NCBI RefSeq assembly: GCF_008831285.2
Contig: NC_045141.1
Coordinates: 9,499,106-9,563,105 of the forward strand
Reading direction: 5' to 3'
DNA from: Nymphaea colorata
Taxonomy: Eukaryota; Streptophyta; Magnoliopsida; Nymphaeales; Nymphaeaceae
Length of the DNA: 64,000 nt
In this document: positions 23,389 through 37,000 of the stretch, in pieces
Position numbering within the stretch: the first letter of the stretch is position 1
Layout: every line of letters starts with the position of its first letter
Made by a program: the position numbers and the translations under genes
Notes under the pieces: generated by a model
The model's input: the letters and a program-made list of their open reading frames with translations, nothing else
Database searches by the model: none
What the model was told of the DNA's origin: nothing

Positions 23389-26034
23389 TGTTTGCATCCC
23401 CAATTTTTTTTTTGGTTTTTCATTTTTGAAGGCTCCAGAAAAATGAAGTTTTGTCTTGAAAATAAGAAAGAAATGAACTTGCCCGTCAGTACGAGGATTG
23501 ACCATTCCTGGTGCCTTTACCGGGGGTAGTCAATCCAAAGGCTATGCTTATTTTCGATGCATTTCGTTTTGACTTGAACATCATTTTCATTATAAATGTG
23601 GTGTTGTGTTTGAGAAAATGTTGAAGATTTGATGCTTCAAACTTTTAAAAAAGTTCTTGAAGAATAACTTGAGAGTGTAAAACATTTTGATTTGAGAAAA
23701 TCTTGAGTTGAGAAATCTTTACAAATACCATTTGGGAAAACTTGGGAAATCATTTTTGAAATCTCTTTAGTGCACTCTTAAGACTTTAAGCATGTTTGAG
23801 ATTTTGCTTTAATTTGGTTAGTACCTAGTTAGAGCACCATCTCATCTTGCTTAAGTTCTTTTAGAGATATGGTTATAATCGTGAGTGATGTTAAGTAAAT
23901 GTGGATGTATGGATGCATTGATCCTATATGATTGGAAGGAAATCATCATTCCTACCATGACAATCGTCTATGAGCATCCCAACCACTATATACATCTAAG
24001 TTTCTCATTTTATAATTACCGTAAACATTTTTATGAACAAAGAAAAGTTTTTGAACATGGAATGAGGTTGTAGACCATCAAACATTATTCCAATATTAGG
24101 TCATTACTTGATTTAGGTCTTGATGAAGTTGACAAATGAAAAGATCTTGAGAGAAAAATGTTCAAAAGAATGGAAAAGATGAAAGACTTGATCACAAAAG
24201 AGATATAGAGAAAAAGAGATCTTGAAAATCACAAAATCAAATATTTAAAAGAGAGAGAAATACATATTCATTATACATATTTATATACACATATATATGG
24301 ATATATATACGTATAGATACGTATATGAAAGCTTGTGAAAAAGAGGTTTAAATTAAATAGAGAGGAGAAGAGGATTTTAAAAAGAGAGAGAGATATTTTG
24401 AAATGGAATACGTATATATTCATATACACGTATACAAGAGTTTGAAAAAATTATGTTAAGACACAAATAGAGATTCATGTGCACGTATGCGTATATAACA
24501 TGTATATATACATATGTCTTTATGAGTAATGAAATCAATAGATGGTTTAATAATATCCGACTTCGACTTTTATATAGACCGGAGAGGAACTTAGACTCAT
24601 GCAAGAACCTAGGCTAGGTCTCCAAAGCCGCATTAAAGAGGGTATTTGCTTTTGAAAATCTTTTGAAAATATGATTTTAAATATTTGATGAGTGAACATA
24701 AAATCATGTTTATCACAAAAAAATTTAGTTCTCCCACCGTTGGGTATGGAAGAAAATCAAACATTCATGAAATGAAAAGCAATGCAAGAAAACACTCATT
24801 GGGGTTTGCTAATCGGGTGATTAAGAAATAAAATAAATGTGAGAATGACATGAAAATGCATATTAACATGTGCAAATTCGTGTGGGGCTTTCCTAGGTTG
24901 GACCAGCCCCAACCTAAAAAATCAACATAAAAATGAGGAAATCCCAAACCAAACACTCGTTCTCACTGTGCATTTACTCAAACATAAACAATAAAGAAAG
25001 CATCATAGAAAGCATATTTTTGAGGAATAAATGAATAAATGGCACTTGTTTCACCTTGCTCATGCTCCTGATGCACTCCAGACATGGAAAATCATTTGAG
25101 CTTTCTTGCACGGCCATGGGAGGTGGCAAGAGGAAATGAGAATAAAAATGAAGGATTACATACCTCGAATATAGATGAGCCTCCTCCATTGAATGATCTT
25201 AGGATCACCTCGGATGAAGCTCCAAGAGGATGAAAATGTCCCTCCAAGAGATCCCCTTGTGCTCTCTTGAAGAGTTTGGGCTTGCTGAAAATTGCTCCCA
25301 AGGTTGGAGAAGAGGAATGAAACAAAAAGAGTTAGCTAAAGGAAAATAAAAAATTTCAAGTGAGGAAGCATGAGAGGTTCCTCCATGGTTGGCTCCTGCC
25401 TAAGATGGAAGATTGTGGGGGTATTTATAGAGAGTTTGAGGGAAGATTGTAGGGGTATTTATGGAGAGTTTTGGAGCCAAAATTTAAAATTTGAAATTCA
25501 AAATTTCAAAATAAAAGGGCTGTTTAGTATAAAACTATTTTTTATTTAAAATGTGTATAAAAAAATGCTTGTTGTTACAAATGGGTGAGCCGACTCCGTT
25601 TTGAGTGACTCTAGGTTTGTTTTAAATATGAATTGGGTTCAATTGGTCGTCAATGCATCCTAGCGAGCGATTTAGGCTCAAAATGCATCTTGGTGCGAGA
25701 ACAAAACATAAAACAAAGGGAAGAACCGTGCACACGCACGGGGTGATCATAAATTCAAATTTTGTTGTTTTGATTTTGGCTTTGGAATTTGTGTTTGGAA
25801 TTCTTGATTTGGATATAAAGTTAGATTTTGGATTTAATTTGGATATGATAATTGGATTTTGGATTTGAATCTCGCGCCTAAGGTTGTGTTTTGAATTTGA
25901 ATTTTGTGTTTGGGTTTGGACAATGCTTTAGAAATTCATTTTGGATCGAATAATTGCAAATTTTTTTTGGTTTAAAATTTAAATCCAAATAAATAAAATA
26001 ACAATTTTTTTTTGAAAAATTTGAGATGATAACA
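23389..26034 (-). mobile_element. Solo LTR (2.65 kb) with exact 5-bp target duplication
   Basis: The plus strand starts TGTTTGCATC and ends GATGATAACA, with ATGGT on both sides. No internal retrotransposon genes are present. The reverse complement matches 62172-64000 block by block: the TGTTATCA(T/C)CTCAAATTTTT start, the CTATAAATAC promoter, the C-A-A-G-G-T-T-G-G-A-G-A-A leader region and the AAATCACAAAATCAAATATTT region. It is therefore an LTR read on the minus strand. Sequence on the two sides joins into the same degenerate repeat when the LTR is removed. The family cannot be named because the polyprotein is missing. Confidence 0.88.
25407..25474 (-). promoter_or_regulatory. Tandemly duplicated TATA-box region in the solo LTR
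   Basis: A 34-bp segment (25407-25440, repeated at 25441-25474) contains GTATTTATAG or GTATTTATGG, the reverse complement of a TATAAATA-type box. The sister LTR has a single such box at 62580. The first copy keeps the TATAAATA core; in the second it reads CATAAATA. Confidence 0.65.
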
Positions 26035-26039
26035 ATGGT

Positions 26040-27596
26040 TAAACACCCATATCTTGTTTATATTAGATCTAAGGATATTATGCTAATTGTTCAAGTGTAG
26101 ATCCAACTATGCTAGTATGCTACTAAGTAAGTTCTTTTTTAAGAATGAATTTGTTTGTTCAATATTTGCATGGGGTATAAGATAATACTCATGAATATAA
26201 TGAAATACACACTATTTAGATCCACATCGAGATATTTGGAACTCAAGAATGCATGTCAAATGCAGATCTAGAAATTAAAGAATATGTTTGCAAATACATA
26301 TATATTGAATACAAAAATAAAGGTAGGGTATATGATGTTTTATGTATAAGATTGAGATGTTTAAATAATAACCCAAATACAATGTTCCTATTGATGATCA
26401 AGTTTGATTTATCTGACATACTAAGCAGTCTGGCAATGTACCAATTGAGAATCAGTTTGGCAATAAACCAACTGAAGCTTATTAGTGAGTTCATTGATCA
26501 TCTTGTGGATTGATTTATCAAACAGTTAGAGAAATAACCAACTAAGTTTGATTCCTCAATTTTTTAACACATTTGTAAGTCACAAAGCTTGAAAGCTCCT
26601 TGGTTATATTTAAATTGTTGGTGAATGCATTTGTTGGTGGAGTTACTTATTGACCTTGATTAAAAATAAATGGTAAATCTAACATGTTAGTAGGCAATAG
26701 ATTCACTTGTGATAACCTAGAAATTCGCATTCATATATAGTAAGTTAAATATTTGATACAAGGTTATATTGATAAAGATAGTACAAGATGAAAATCCTTG
26801 TACAATTTAAAATAATGGTCGAGATAATTGTATTTTTTTATACATGAAGTCTCAATAATGATTGTATATGTTGTCAATGAGTTAGATGACTATGAACATT
26901 TGAAAAGTGGGAGCATGTTTGAGTATTATTGCCATATGAATATGTATTGCATGAGTTTAGAATGAATGTTTTGAAACTCTTTGGAACTCCTGTTGTTAAA
27001 GGAGTTAAGTAATTGTAGAAAACAATAAAATGAAAATATACCCTTTGCTGTCAATGCATACTAGTTTAGATATTTGACTTGATACAAACTTTCTAATTAT
27101 GGCTTGTCATTATATAAGAAAGTCTAGGTTGGCATTGTTTTAAGGCAGTTAAGTGTTTTTAGATATATGAATGAAACAAAAGATGTATTCATATAATTGC
27201 TAGCACTTTTAACAAAAGAAATTCCTAATGATTTACTTGCCAAGCATATAGCCCATATGGGCAAAGATATATTTGAAAGGTTGTGATGGAAAACCATTGA
27301 ATGGAAAACCTCACTACAAACCTTGAACAAAATTTAAGTTACAGTGGACAAACCAATTATGAAAACCACGTAACTAAAGTTCAAGAAAACCCACACATCG
27401 TGGAAGCAAATTGGCGGTTTCATGGGCAAGCGGGAGATGTTGGATAGTGGCCATGAGCCCTATCTCGTAACTGCAAGAGAGCCCACTTCCATTGATGAGA
27501 TTAAATTACAAAACTGATTTTACAAATTAAAAGGTTATACATTAGTTCTGAATCATTCTCTCCCAAGGCATAACAGCCCATTGGGTACCAGGAAAA
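26040..27596. other. AT-rich degenerate intergenic DNA
   Basis: This continues the repeat region interrupted by the solo LTR; the TATCTTGTTTATATTAGATCT block at 26050 matches the unit at 22230. From about 26900 it may contain decayed retroelement sequence, but no domain could be supported. Confidence 0.4.
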
Positions 27597-27604
27597 CTCT
27601 AGAT
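27597..27604. repeat. 8-bp target-site duplication CTCTAGAT (left)
   Basis: CTCTAGAT occurs here and again at 32132-32139. An 8-bp duplication is the hallmark of hAT insertions. Confidence 0.9.
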
Positions 27605-30600
27605 CATTGTTGTAAGAAGCGCATGCCTCACACAAACAAAAAGTCACTCAAAGTCTTTTTTAGAAAAACTGCCTTGAGGTAGGGCTATGAGGCGCATGCA
27701 TCCCTAAAGTGTGTGGCTCATTGGGTAGAGGCATACGCTCCATCCGTGGCACACTCTGTGCTCAAGGACAAAGTCTTGTTTAATTTTTTAATTAAAAAAT
27801 TTAAAATTAAATAAAACTAGTCAAGTAAGCTTCACATGTAGCCCTAACTAAACCCCGTTTGTACCACCAAATCCCTTTTTCTCAATCCCAAATCATCTGT
27901 GAAATTAAGGATTTCAACCATCGCTGCATGCCTGTGAAATTTCTAGAGGCTCGAGCTGCAGCTGGTGGAGCCATTGTACAATGTCAGAATTTCCTTGCAA
28001 TTGTAGGTCTCTCTCTTTGAGTCTCTTTCTCTCCATGGTTAACACCAAAGATAGTGGCCACCTTTCTCTCTCTATCCACGGCTGGCACTGGCCATGGCCA
28101 CCCTCTCACTCTCTCAGCTCTCTGGCCATGACTGGCCACCCTCTTTCTTGCTCTATGTGTCGTTGTGATCGTATATAGTGTGTCGTCATGGGGCTTTTGT
28201 ACTATGTGTGTATCGCCATAGCCGATGTTGCGGCTTAGGTGTTGTGGCAATGTGGCTTACAAAGTAAAGACTTTGAACTTGTTTTCTTCATGTGTGTCAT
28301 CCTTGCACTCATATTATGTGTTAATGCTACATATCATCTGATAAGACACTTTAATTATTCTTTGTTTTACTATTGTCATCATTTGGAGTCTCAACGTGTA
28401 CTCAACGATTGGTGGTCCTCCTCCCATTGTTGCAAAATGTTGCAAGTGGTGTCTTAGTTTATTATATGTTTTGGCATTTGTACTTTTACTTTATGACTTG
28501 GCATTTAATGCATCTTTACTTTATTATTTTTTCTTTTAATTTTTTTACATGCTTTAGTTCATGTGGTTTTTTTTGTGATTCATGGTAGGCAACAATGTTC
28601 AATCATTTAACAAATCAATTCAAGAGTATTTATTACATTGTTTTGTTTTATACAAATAAATAAAGAAATAGGAAAAATTTACATTACTACAATTTTTGGT
28701 TGATGCATTTTTTCTTTTTTGTTTGAGTTATATTTTTTGGTTTCTTTTACTTTATTTCTAGATTAAACTTGTTCTCATTTTGGAAGAGCTGCCTATCTTC
28801 TTTTCTTCTGTTAGGTATGGTTATCATGTTAAAGAATATGGCAATGGTAATTGATGCATTGTGGTAGACAATCTGTCTATATTTTGATGTGTTTTTTCAA
28901 TAGTTGTTTTGCATTAAGTTTTGTAATATGTTGTTACTTGTTAATAATTCAAATTTGTCGTATGGTGTGAATATTTGTTACATTATGTGTTATTAATATT
29001 TCGTTATGCTTGGTAATTTGAGATTTGGCATAAAATGTAATTGAACTCATTGGATGCTTATTGAATTTTATTTGTAGTACATTGTTTAGGTTTGAGAAAA
29101 AAAAATGCCACGGCGGGATCCAACATAGGAACATTGTGTTAAAGAAGATCCTGATGATAAAGAGAAAAAAGGAAACTTGATATGCAATTATTGTAGGGAA
29201 ACTTATAGAGGTGGTGTTTGCAGAATGAAACAATACTTGGCTGAAACTAAAAAAAATACTAAAGCATGTGACAAGGCACCACAAAATGTTGTACAATTTT
29301 TCAATAATTATTTGCAGGTACAAAAAAGTGAAATGCAAAGAAAAAAAGATAATCTTGAATTGCATAGAAATGAATGTTTGGATGATGGAATAATCAATGT
29401 TCGTAATTTGAAATTTCATGATGGATCAATTTATAACTTCAGATATGCATCAACCAACAATCAACGGTGCCTTCAAGAAAGAAGAAAGAATGCAAGTATA
29501 TTCTACCATAGATCAGTTATTTTTTGCGAATGCTTTATCATTTAACTTATGTAAAAATCTATATTTTGAGAGAATAATTGAAGCTGTAGGAAATTATGGT
29601 CGAGGATTGAAAGCACTAACCTACAACAATATGCGAACTTTGATTATAAAAGAAGTTGACAATGTGCAAATGAATTTAGAGGACTACAAGAAGACATGGT
29701 TGAAGACTGGTTGTACCATAATGGTAGATGGCTGGACTGATGGTAAAAGTAGAAATTTGATTAACTTTCTTGTAAATAATCCTTCAGGTACAATTTTTCT
29801 AATGTCTTATGATATTAGTAGTGTAAAAAAGAAAGCTGATAATTTGATAAAATTATTTATGGAGATAATTAAGAAGTTGGAGAGAAAAACATAATGCAGG
29901 TTGTTACTGATAGTGCTGCTAACTACAAAGCTACAGGTATGAAGTTAAAAGAAATTGATGGCATTCAACATATTTTTTGGACACCTTGTGCAGCTCATTG
30001 TCTAGATGTAATTCTTGAAGACATTGCTAAGATACGTTTGCATAAAGAAGTGATTGAAAAAGCAAAAGTTGTAAGTACATTTATATATGGACATACCTAG
30101 GTATTAAATTTGATGAAAAAATATACAAATGGTAAAGAACTACTATGACCTGCTATTATACATTTTGCTCCTTTGTATCTTGCTTTGTAGAGTATTTGCA
30201 CAAACAAAATAGCATTGAAGAACATGTTTTTGTCTCCAGAATTTCAAGGCGCAGTGATTATTATCCTAAAAATCTGAAAGATGGGGGGGGTAATGTGAAT
30301 TGTTACTCAAGATGAAAGGTTTTGAAAGACAATATCATATATTATTAAAGTTACATTACCTTTAGTGAAGGTGTTGAAAGTTGTTGATTCAGATGAAAAG
30401 CCAGTTATGGGATTTTTGTATAATGATATGGGAAGGGCAAAAGAAGAAATAGCGTACAATGTAGATATTGATCAGAAAAGGTACATGAAAATTTAGCAAA
30501 TAGTTGATAATAAGTGAGATAATCAAATGCATAATAGTTTACATGCTGCAAGGTATCATCTGACCCACATTTTCATTATGACGATGATGTCCTCAAAGAT

Positions 30601-32131
30601 AGTAAAATAAAGGCTGGGCTATTGGAATGCTTAGAAATTATGGTGCCTACTGTAGAAGAAACATGTGATATTTTAGTTCAACTTGATTCATATGAGAATG
30701 AAGTTGGTATGTTCGGCGGATCATTAACAATTGGAACAAGAAAGAAAAAACATCATACTAGTGTCTTGATTTATATTATGAACTTATGAAGATCAAATAA
30801 AGTTATCTAAACTACTCTTCTTGTTTATTTTGTTAGCTAATTGCTGGAATACATTTGGCGATGATGCAAAAGAATTGAAGAATTTTGCTATGAGAATTAT
30901 TAATCTTATATGCAATGCATCAGTATGTGAGTGTAATTGGAGCCCATTCTCTTTGGTAAATAAATGAAACTTTCAAATAATTTGTTGTGCTGTCATTCAA
31001 ATGTTTTTTTATAATCGTTAGATGATTAACTTATGCAATCACATGATTGATACATACAAAAAAAAGAAATCGCCTTGAGCTAGAAAAACTTAATTCTTTA
31101 GTTTTCATCATGTATAATATGAAGTTGAATGAAAGAGATGAAAAAGAAAAGTACACAAGCTCCATTATGTTTTGATACTATTGATTTAGATGATTCTGTT
31201 TTACCACTTTGATTAGATGATTATTGGTTGCACTCGTCATTCGAGATCGAAAAGATTAATATCTGCCCTTTCAAAGACATATCAAGGTCTATGAAAAAGC
31301 ATAAAAATGCTTCATCTTCTCAAAAGAAAAGCTTGACAATAGTAATGCTATATATTTGTAATTTTTGAAATAAAGTTAAAAAGATTGTCTTTTCTCTTTA
31401 CTAACTATGATATTTTGTTATGTGTTATTGTTTTTATATGAAGGTAAAACAGTAATAGAAGATTTACAACATTAGAGTTTTGATGATGAAGCAACTGAAG
31501 AGGAAGATGAACCTATTCAATGTATGCACAGTTCAAATGAAGATGAACTGGCATCCATTAAAGAAGATGACAATGATGAAGATACAATTGACCAATTGCC
31601 TACAAAAATCATTTGAACTTTGTTAAATAACACTTGATAATTGCACAAATTAGTTACTTTTTGTACTTTTTGTAGATCTACATATTTCAGTTTGTTTATA
31701 TTATTGTTTACCAATACTTGATATCTACTTATGCTCTTAGTTTATATTATTATATGAAAAATCTTGGTTTTCCTAGGTTTAGTTATTTGTTATTCAATGA
31801 TAGTTCTATAACATTTAAATGTTTAGGATAGATCGTGCTATGTGCCAATTATGCAAGCACTCTTTGTACTATGTATGTTATGACATTTTATTTGTTTGGA
31901 TTTACAAATTATTGTGGTTTTCATATCTTGTGTATTGTTCTTTATTGATATGCTTAGTATTGTGTTCATTTTTTTCAATTTTTTTGTTATTTTTATAAAT
32001 ATTACATACACAAATTTGTCTGTGAATCTTACGCTTCAACTAACGCCTCGCCTCACCTCATAAGTGGCCCGATGCCTCGCCTCTTGAGAGGCTCAATGTC
32101 TTGCCTCCCCTTATCGCCTTTTACAACATCG
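27605..32131 (+). mobile_element. Complete but inactive hAT DNA transposon (4.5 kb)
   Basis: The ends are CATTGTTGTAAGAAGCG and CGCCTTTTACAACATCG. These are 17-bp terminal inverted repeats matching at 13 positions, flanked by an exact 8-bp duplication CTCTAGAT. Subterminal GCCTCGCCTC-type words cluster near both ends, as expected for transposase binding in hAT elements. Inside is a hAT transposase pseudogene on the plus strand. The 1.5 kb before it contains a short CT-rich stretch at about 28005-28145 that may be part of the 5' leader. Confidence 0.9.
29105..31616 (+). pseudogene. hAT transposase (BED zinc finger, DUF659, dimerisation domain), broken
   Basis: The reading frame starts M-P-R-R-D-P-T at 29105 and meets a TAG at 29126. 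A BED finger follows (I-C-N-Y-C-R-E-T-Y-R-G-G-V-C-R-M-K-Q-Y-L-A) at about 29180-29245. After a frameshift near 29450 the DUF659 region reads F-F-A-N-A-L-S-F-N-L, W-L-K-T-G-C-T-I-M-V-D-G-W-T-D and V-V-T-D-S-A-A-N-Y-K-A at about 29900-29935. W-T-P-C-A-A-H-C-L-D-V-I-L-E-D follows near 29980. The middle part is heavily mutated; D-S-D-E-K-P-V-M-G-F near 30390 is still visible. The C-terminal dimerisation motif A-M-R-I-I-N-L-I-C-N-A-S-V-C-E-C-N-W-S lies at about 30890-30945. An acidic tail ends near 31616. It acts, when intact, in cut-and-paste transposition; this copy is dead. Confidence 0.88.
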
Positions 32132-32139
32132 CTCTAGAT

Positions 32140-35100
32140 AGTCCTAAATAGCCTTGCCTTATCCCTTCCCTAGGTTCTATCACATCAGACGTAGCAAAAC
32201 CCCAAGTCAACCTTAGGCTTATTTTAACCGGGACACTAGAAATCCCTAGATATGGACCAACCTAAGTGTGTCAACTTCAACCGACTCTATTTGAAGCTTA
32301 GTTTGAACTTTAGAACCTTCATTTATGGTTTATTGGCACTCAACTCAACTTAGTTTGCTTTGATCTTGCTCAATGCTGGTATGTTTTTCATCTCTTGTCT
32401 AACTGATCTTAGTTTAGATTCTTAACACTTTTTGTAGCTTAACTATAGTGACTCATTAAGTACAACTACTGAATTTTAGTTCCACGAAGTTTGGACCCTG
32501 TAGTCTGGCCCAATGCATTTCATTTTGGCAGGTTTAGCTCAATTTCATCTCAACCCGAGTTTAATAGATCTAAATTGAGCTTAGGGCATGTTTATCACAC
32601 TTACAATATCTAAATCTAACTTTGTTCTACAAATAAAATTTAATATACTTTTCAAAATGTTTGGAGGTCACTCCCCAAGTGTCTAATGCCATTTTTAATG
32701 TTTTGACCTAAATTTTGATTTAATTCTATAGAGTCAACCCCTATCAAGTTGGGAAATGACCTCATCACAAGTAGATCTATCTTTTCCCAACTTAATGTCA
32801 ACTAAATTTTTTTTGTACTGAAGTACAGTTTCAGTTTTACAAATTTACTAACCTTATGTGCTTCACTCACTTAGTCACTTCACTTCTTTTTTTGTTCAAA
32901 ACTTGTTCTAACTTGAGCTTTATTAAAATTTTCTGATTTCTAGACTAATAATAGTCTGGAATCACTTTGTTAAAATTTTCTGAAATCATGATTAATCCAC
33001 GTGGAATCCACTTTGACCCAGAGGGCTCAACATTGAGCTTAGTGGGGTCCACATCTGACTGTGCCTTCACCAAGAGATCAGTTTTGGCCAATGTCTTCAA
33101 ACCTACTAAACTGAACCTAGCCATGTGTACTGAACACAATTTGCTAGCTAGGCTCAAACTATCCAGTCGAAGTCAACCCAGACTTGCCCAATTTTACTTA
33201 ACTTGGTCAAAGCTCAGTCAAGCTTAGGTTGAATTCTAGCACAAACTAACTTCAATTTAACCTCAATATGCTTGAGCCAACTTAACCCAGTCTACAACCA
33301 GCTTGAATTTGACTCAATTGAGCACAGACTCAACCCAAGCTGAACATTGTGAGACCCATATTAGAATACTCCTCCATTTCAGATCAATTTTCAAACTAGA
33401 CTTGCAGTCTAAATCCAAGATTTGTGATTTGTTATATGTTTTGGGTCTGAATGGTCATCTCTGATCCTCAACCGTATCTCTATCATAAATCTTTATCTGA
33501 TATCTGATATCTGAAATCCAAAATCTTTTCTTGCATACAGATCCCAGTTCAAATCTTTAATATTACATTTTATCTATGATTCAATACCATTTGCCAGATC
33601 TACATCGACAATTCAATCTTGCTATATGTGATCCAAGATCATTTGGATGATCTAGAGCCACAATTCAAACTTTTCATCCTTGATCCAGTGTTATTGCTTG
33701 ATCTAGACCCACATTCCAATTTTGCTATTGGTTTGATCTGGATTCATGATCCAATTCAATCTCTGACCCAGTGTCATCTTTTGTATCAAGATCACTATGG
33801 ATCAAACCCATGATTTATTTCTCATTTTAAATCCATATTTTAATCCCAATATCAAAATTTAAGGTATGAATGCATCATATTGTGCCACAAAACCTCTTAA
33901 GCAATCTTCAACATCAATGATAGGGCTTTATCTTTTTTAAATTACTTGGAAGTCCAACAGGGTTGCTTCTTTTTATTGTCCACCTTTTCTCCTTGCCTTT
34001 TTTTCATCCTTTTTTTATTGATCTCTCCTTCTTCTTGTTTTTTTTTTATATTTTTAAGAAGAAAAAGAAAGGCTTTTGCATGAATAATTAGAGGGATCTC
34101 CAGGTGGGCTCCTTGAATCCCGGGGTTCCCTTCTCCCTTATTCTCTTAAAACTTTTACTATTTTGCATGTGTTTTTAGCTACTATATTGGCTAAAACAAG
34201 ACTTCTCCCCCTTAGCATCATTGATACTCCGTAGAGGCTTATGGGAGCTCTCTCTAGTTGGTTTCTACAAAACCTTGGCAAAGGTCCAAGCCATTTTGTC
34301 CCATGCTTCCATTGATGTGCATTAAGCTTCTGTTTAATATTTTCTTCTCATTTTGGGTAGAGCTCCATATGAAGCCAAGAAATAATATTATTTGTGTTCC
34401 AAATTTTGTATTCATGTAGTTTCATGCATATTTATGTTTGGCACACACAGCTATGTTTTGTGTCTTGTTAGCAGAAGGTGCCTCATAGCATATGTACTTA
34501 CACCCATTATGTTAGGAACTTAGATTTGATATTTAAATCAGGTAGGCTTCTACCAGTGCATAGCAGATTTTTGGGAAACTTGTGTACAAAATAACTTCAT
34601 TCTAGGAGGGTTTTTTTTATGTTTAAATTGGATTTGGATTAATCTAGATGTCCATTTTTGTTTGATATTATTTTTAGGTGTTTTGGAATTTATTTACCAC
34701 TTCTATCATACAAAATATAGAAACTTGTTTTTTGTGTTTTGCGTGAGCAGAAAATGGGATGACAAGATTTTGCGTAACTCTAAAGCATTGTACCTCATGA
34801 TCTAGAAGGACACGAAGTCCGGTTTTCAGTGAACCTATTTGTTTGAACATTTCAACTTTGTTTGACCCCTCTACCAATCAAATTACAGAAACATGTGCTT
34901 TATAATGCTATTTCTTTAGAAATAAATGACGAAAATGTGATGCATTTTCTTCATTTTTGAAATTGAGATTCTGATGTCATATTCTAGATCTGTTAATTAG
35001 ACCATTTTTGCTAGTGTGACTAGATTCCCCTTGTAGTTTTGTTGGATTTGGTTACCATTTAGTTGCTCGTGTAGTCTCCTACCTGATGCATGCTTTCTAG

Positions 35101-36992
35101 TTCTACTTTGCGGTTTTACTATATAAACAAATCCACATATTTTGGATCCAATAAAATCAAAGTTAGGGAGACATTCAACAAAACCACAAGATGTAACCTG
35201 TTTTCCCATATACCAAATGTCCATTATCAAAACTGCAGTTTTGTAGACCTTATAAAGCTCAGCTGGAGAATGATATTGACAAGTTATAAAGTGGATTTTC
35301 TTCATCTATATACTTATTTCAAATCCCTAAAATGCATTGCGTCATTTATTCATGTTGCTACTCACCCAAAGTTGCCTACTAGATCACATGCACAAGATCT
35401 CACTTGATGTGTTTTAGTATTTTTGAAGAACTTGGGGCTGTCATTTCTGGTTGTTCGGTTACCATTTTTGCCTCAGTTAAGTGGGTCGGCCCAAACTAAG
35501 TTGGGATCATATGCTTTAGTGCTAGATTTGACCATTCTTGCCTTCAATTCAAACAATTATATATCAGATGGAGCACAATTAAAGTTTCTCAGTCACTCTT
35601 GGAGTGCCATGTGCAGACGTTGTCATTAATGACTTCATGATTGGTTTTAGAGATCTAGGGCACCAACTTCCATTCTAATCACATCGATGGATTCAATGTC
35701 CCTGAAGAAGAGTGTTAGTGTGTTTTAGACAATGCCAAAAATCTCTATTTCCCAATTTTCCCCTCACATTTCCATTTACATACTCAATTTCAGCTTGGTT
35801 AATTTCAAGGGCAAAATGAGGATTTTTTCATTCAAACTTGGCATCCTCCTAAATTGGACCCAACCTACATTTGAGTGAGGTCAAACTGCCAGCCCCCAAT
35901 TTTGTGCCAAAGGTAAAATTGTTATTTCTACATGCATATGTTTTTTTTTTTTTGTGTAAACCGAAGTTTGGAGTTACATGGACCAAACCCAGAGTATTCC
36001 TAAAGCACTCCTAAGCCTAGTAAGGCTTATGCAAGGTTTGTGTTTGCTTAGAACTGAGGTCAACCAAGTTTGAACCTAGATGAACTAGGTTGACAGAACT
36101 AAACCCAGTTTGACCTAAACCCAGTCTGACCTATCTCCATCTAAGTCAAGACTTAGATCAAACCTAGGTTCACCTCCTAAACATTGAACCTATTTCGGGC
36201 ACCCAAATCACAATATCAAAACTCATACTTTTAATATGCTTTGACTCAATCCAAACTTTTCTGATATCTGCATCTAAATTTCTCAATCCAGATCTTGACC
36301 TAGACTTTTGAATCAAGTTTTAGAACCAAATTCTTTTGCAGTTCATGATCCACATCACTCTCAAACCCATATCATAAAATGAATCTGTATCTAAATTTAG
36401 AATCCAAATCTAAATTAATGTGGTGTTCACATATGTCAACCATCTAACTATTTAGACGGATGACACATGTCACCCATCTAACTTTTCAATGGAGGACACT
36501 TGTCAAAATTATGGCTTTGGAATTCTGGTCAGAATCTTGGAGAGTCATTCTTACCTAAGACTCCTTTGAAACTTACAAATATTTAGCCCTTCTTTTGGTG
36601 GAGGGGGTTGGAGGGGGGGGGGGGGGGCACGGTTGGGAAGGGGTGGACATTACATCTAAACTCTCTCACACTCCTTCAATCTCCCTCTAAGTTCCAAGAT
36701 TGTTGGTACACTCCATCCTTCTCTCTTTGTTTGCTATTTTGATTCTTCTTTTAGGTTTAAACATGTTTGAATTAATGGTTTGCTAGCTTTTATATCACCA
36801 TATTTGTAGGCTTTATGTGTTTTAGAGATGTAACTTTTTAAGTTCAGATATATAGACAATCAGAGTTTAACTTGACTTTAGAAGATTATATCTCTGTAAC
36901 CAGATATCATACTGACAATCCATAAAAACCACATGTTTCTTCTTTGTGTTTAGTTTGTTTCCCCAAATTTCATCAGATTGTAAGCCTGTTTT
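32140..36992. other. AT-rich intergenic DNA without recognisable genes
   Basis: Long stretches are built from GATCTAGA/TTTGAACC-like words (for example at 33000-33330 and 36060-36180), suggesting very old retroelement LTR sequence. A short ATCTGAT repeat lies at about 33497-33525. A poly-G run lies at about 36612-36627. No open frame longer than about 105 codons occurs, and none resembled a known protein. Confidence 0.4.
36612..36627. repeat. Poly-G tract
   Basis: A run of about 16 consecutive G follows a GGAGGGGGTTGGA stretch, so the local plus strand is strongly G-biased over about 50 bp. Confidence 0.9.
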
Positions 36993-37000
36993 GTTATACA
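36993..37000. repeat. 8-bp target-site duplication GTTATACA (left)
   Basis: GTTATACA recurs exactly at 38141-38148, just outside the other end of the element. Confidence 0.88.
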
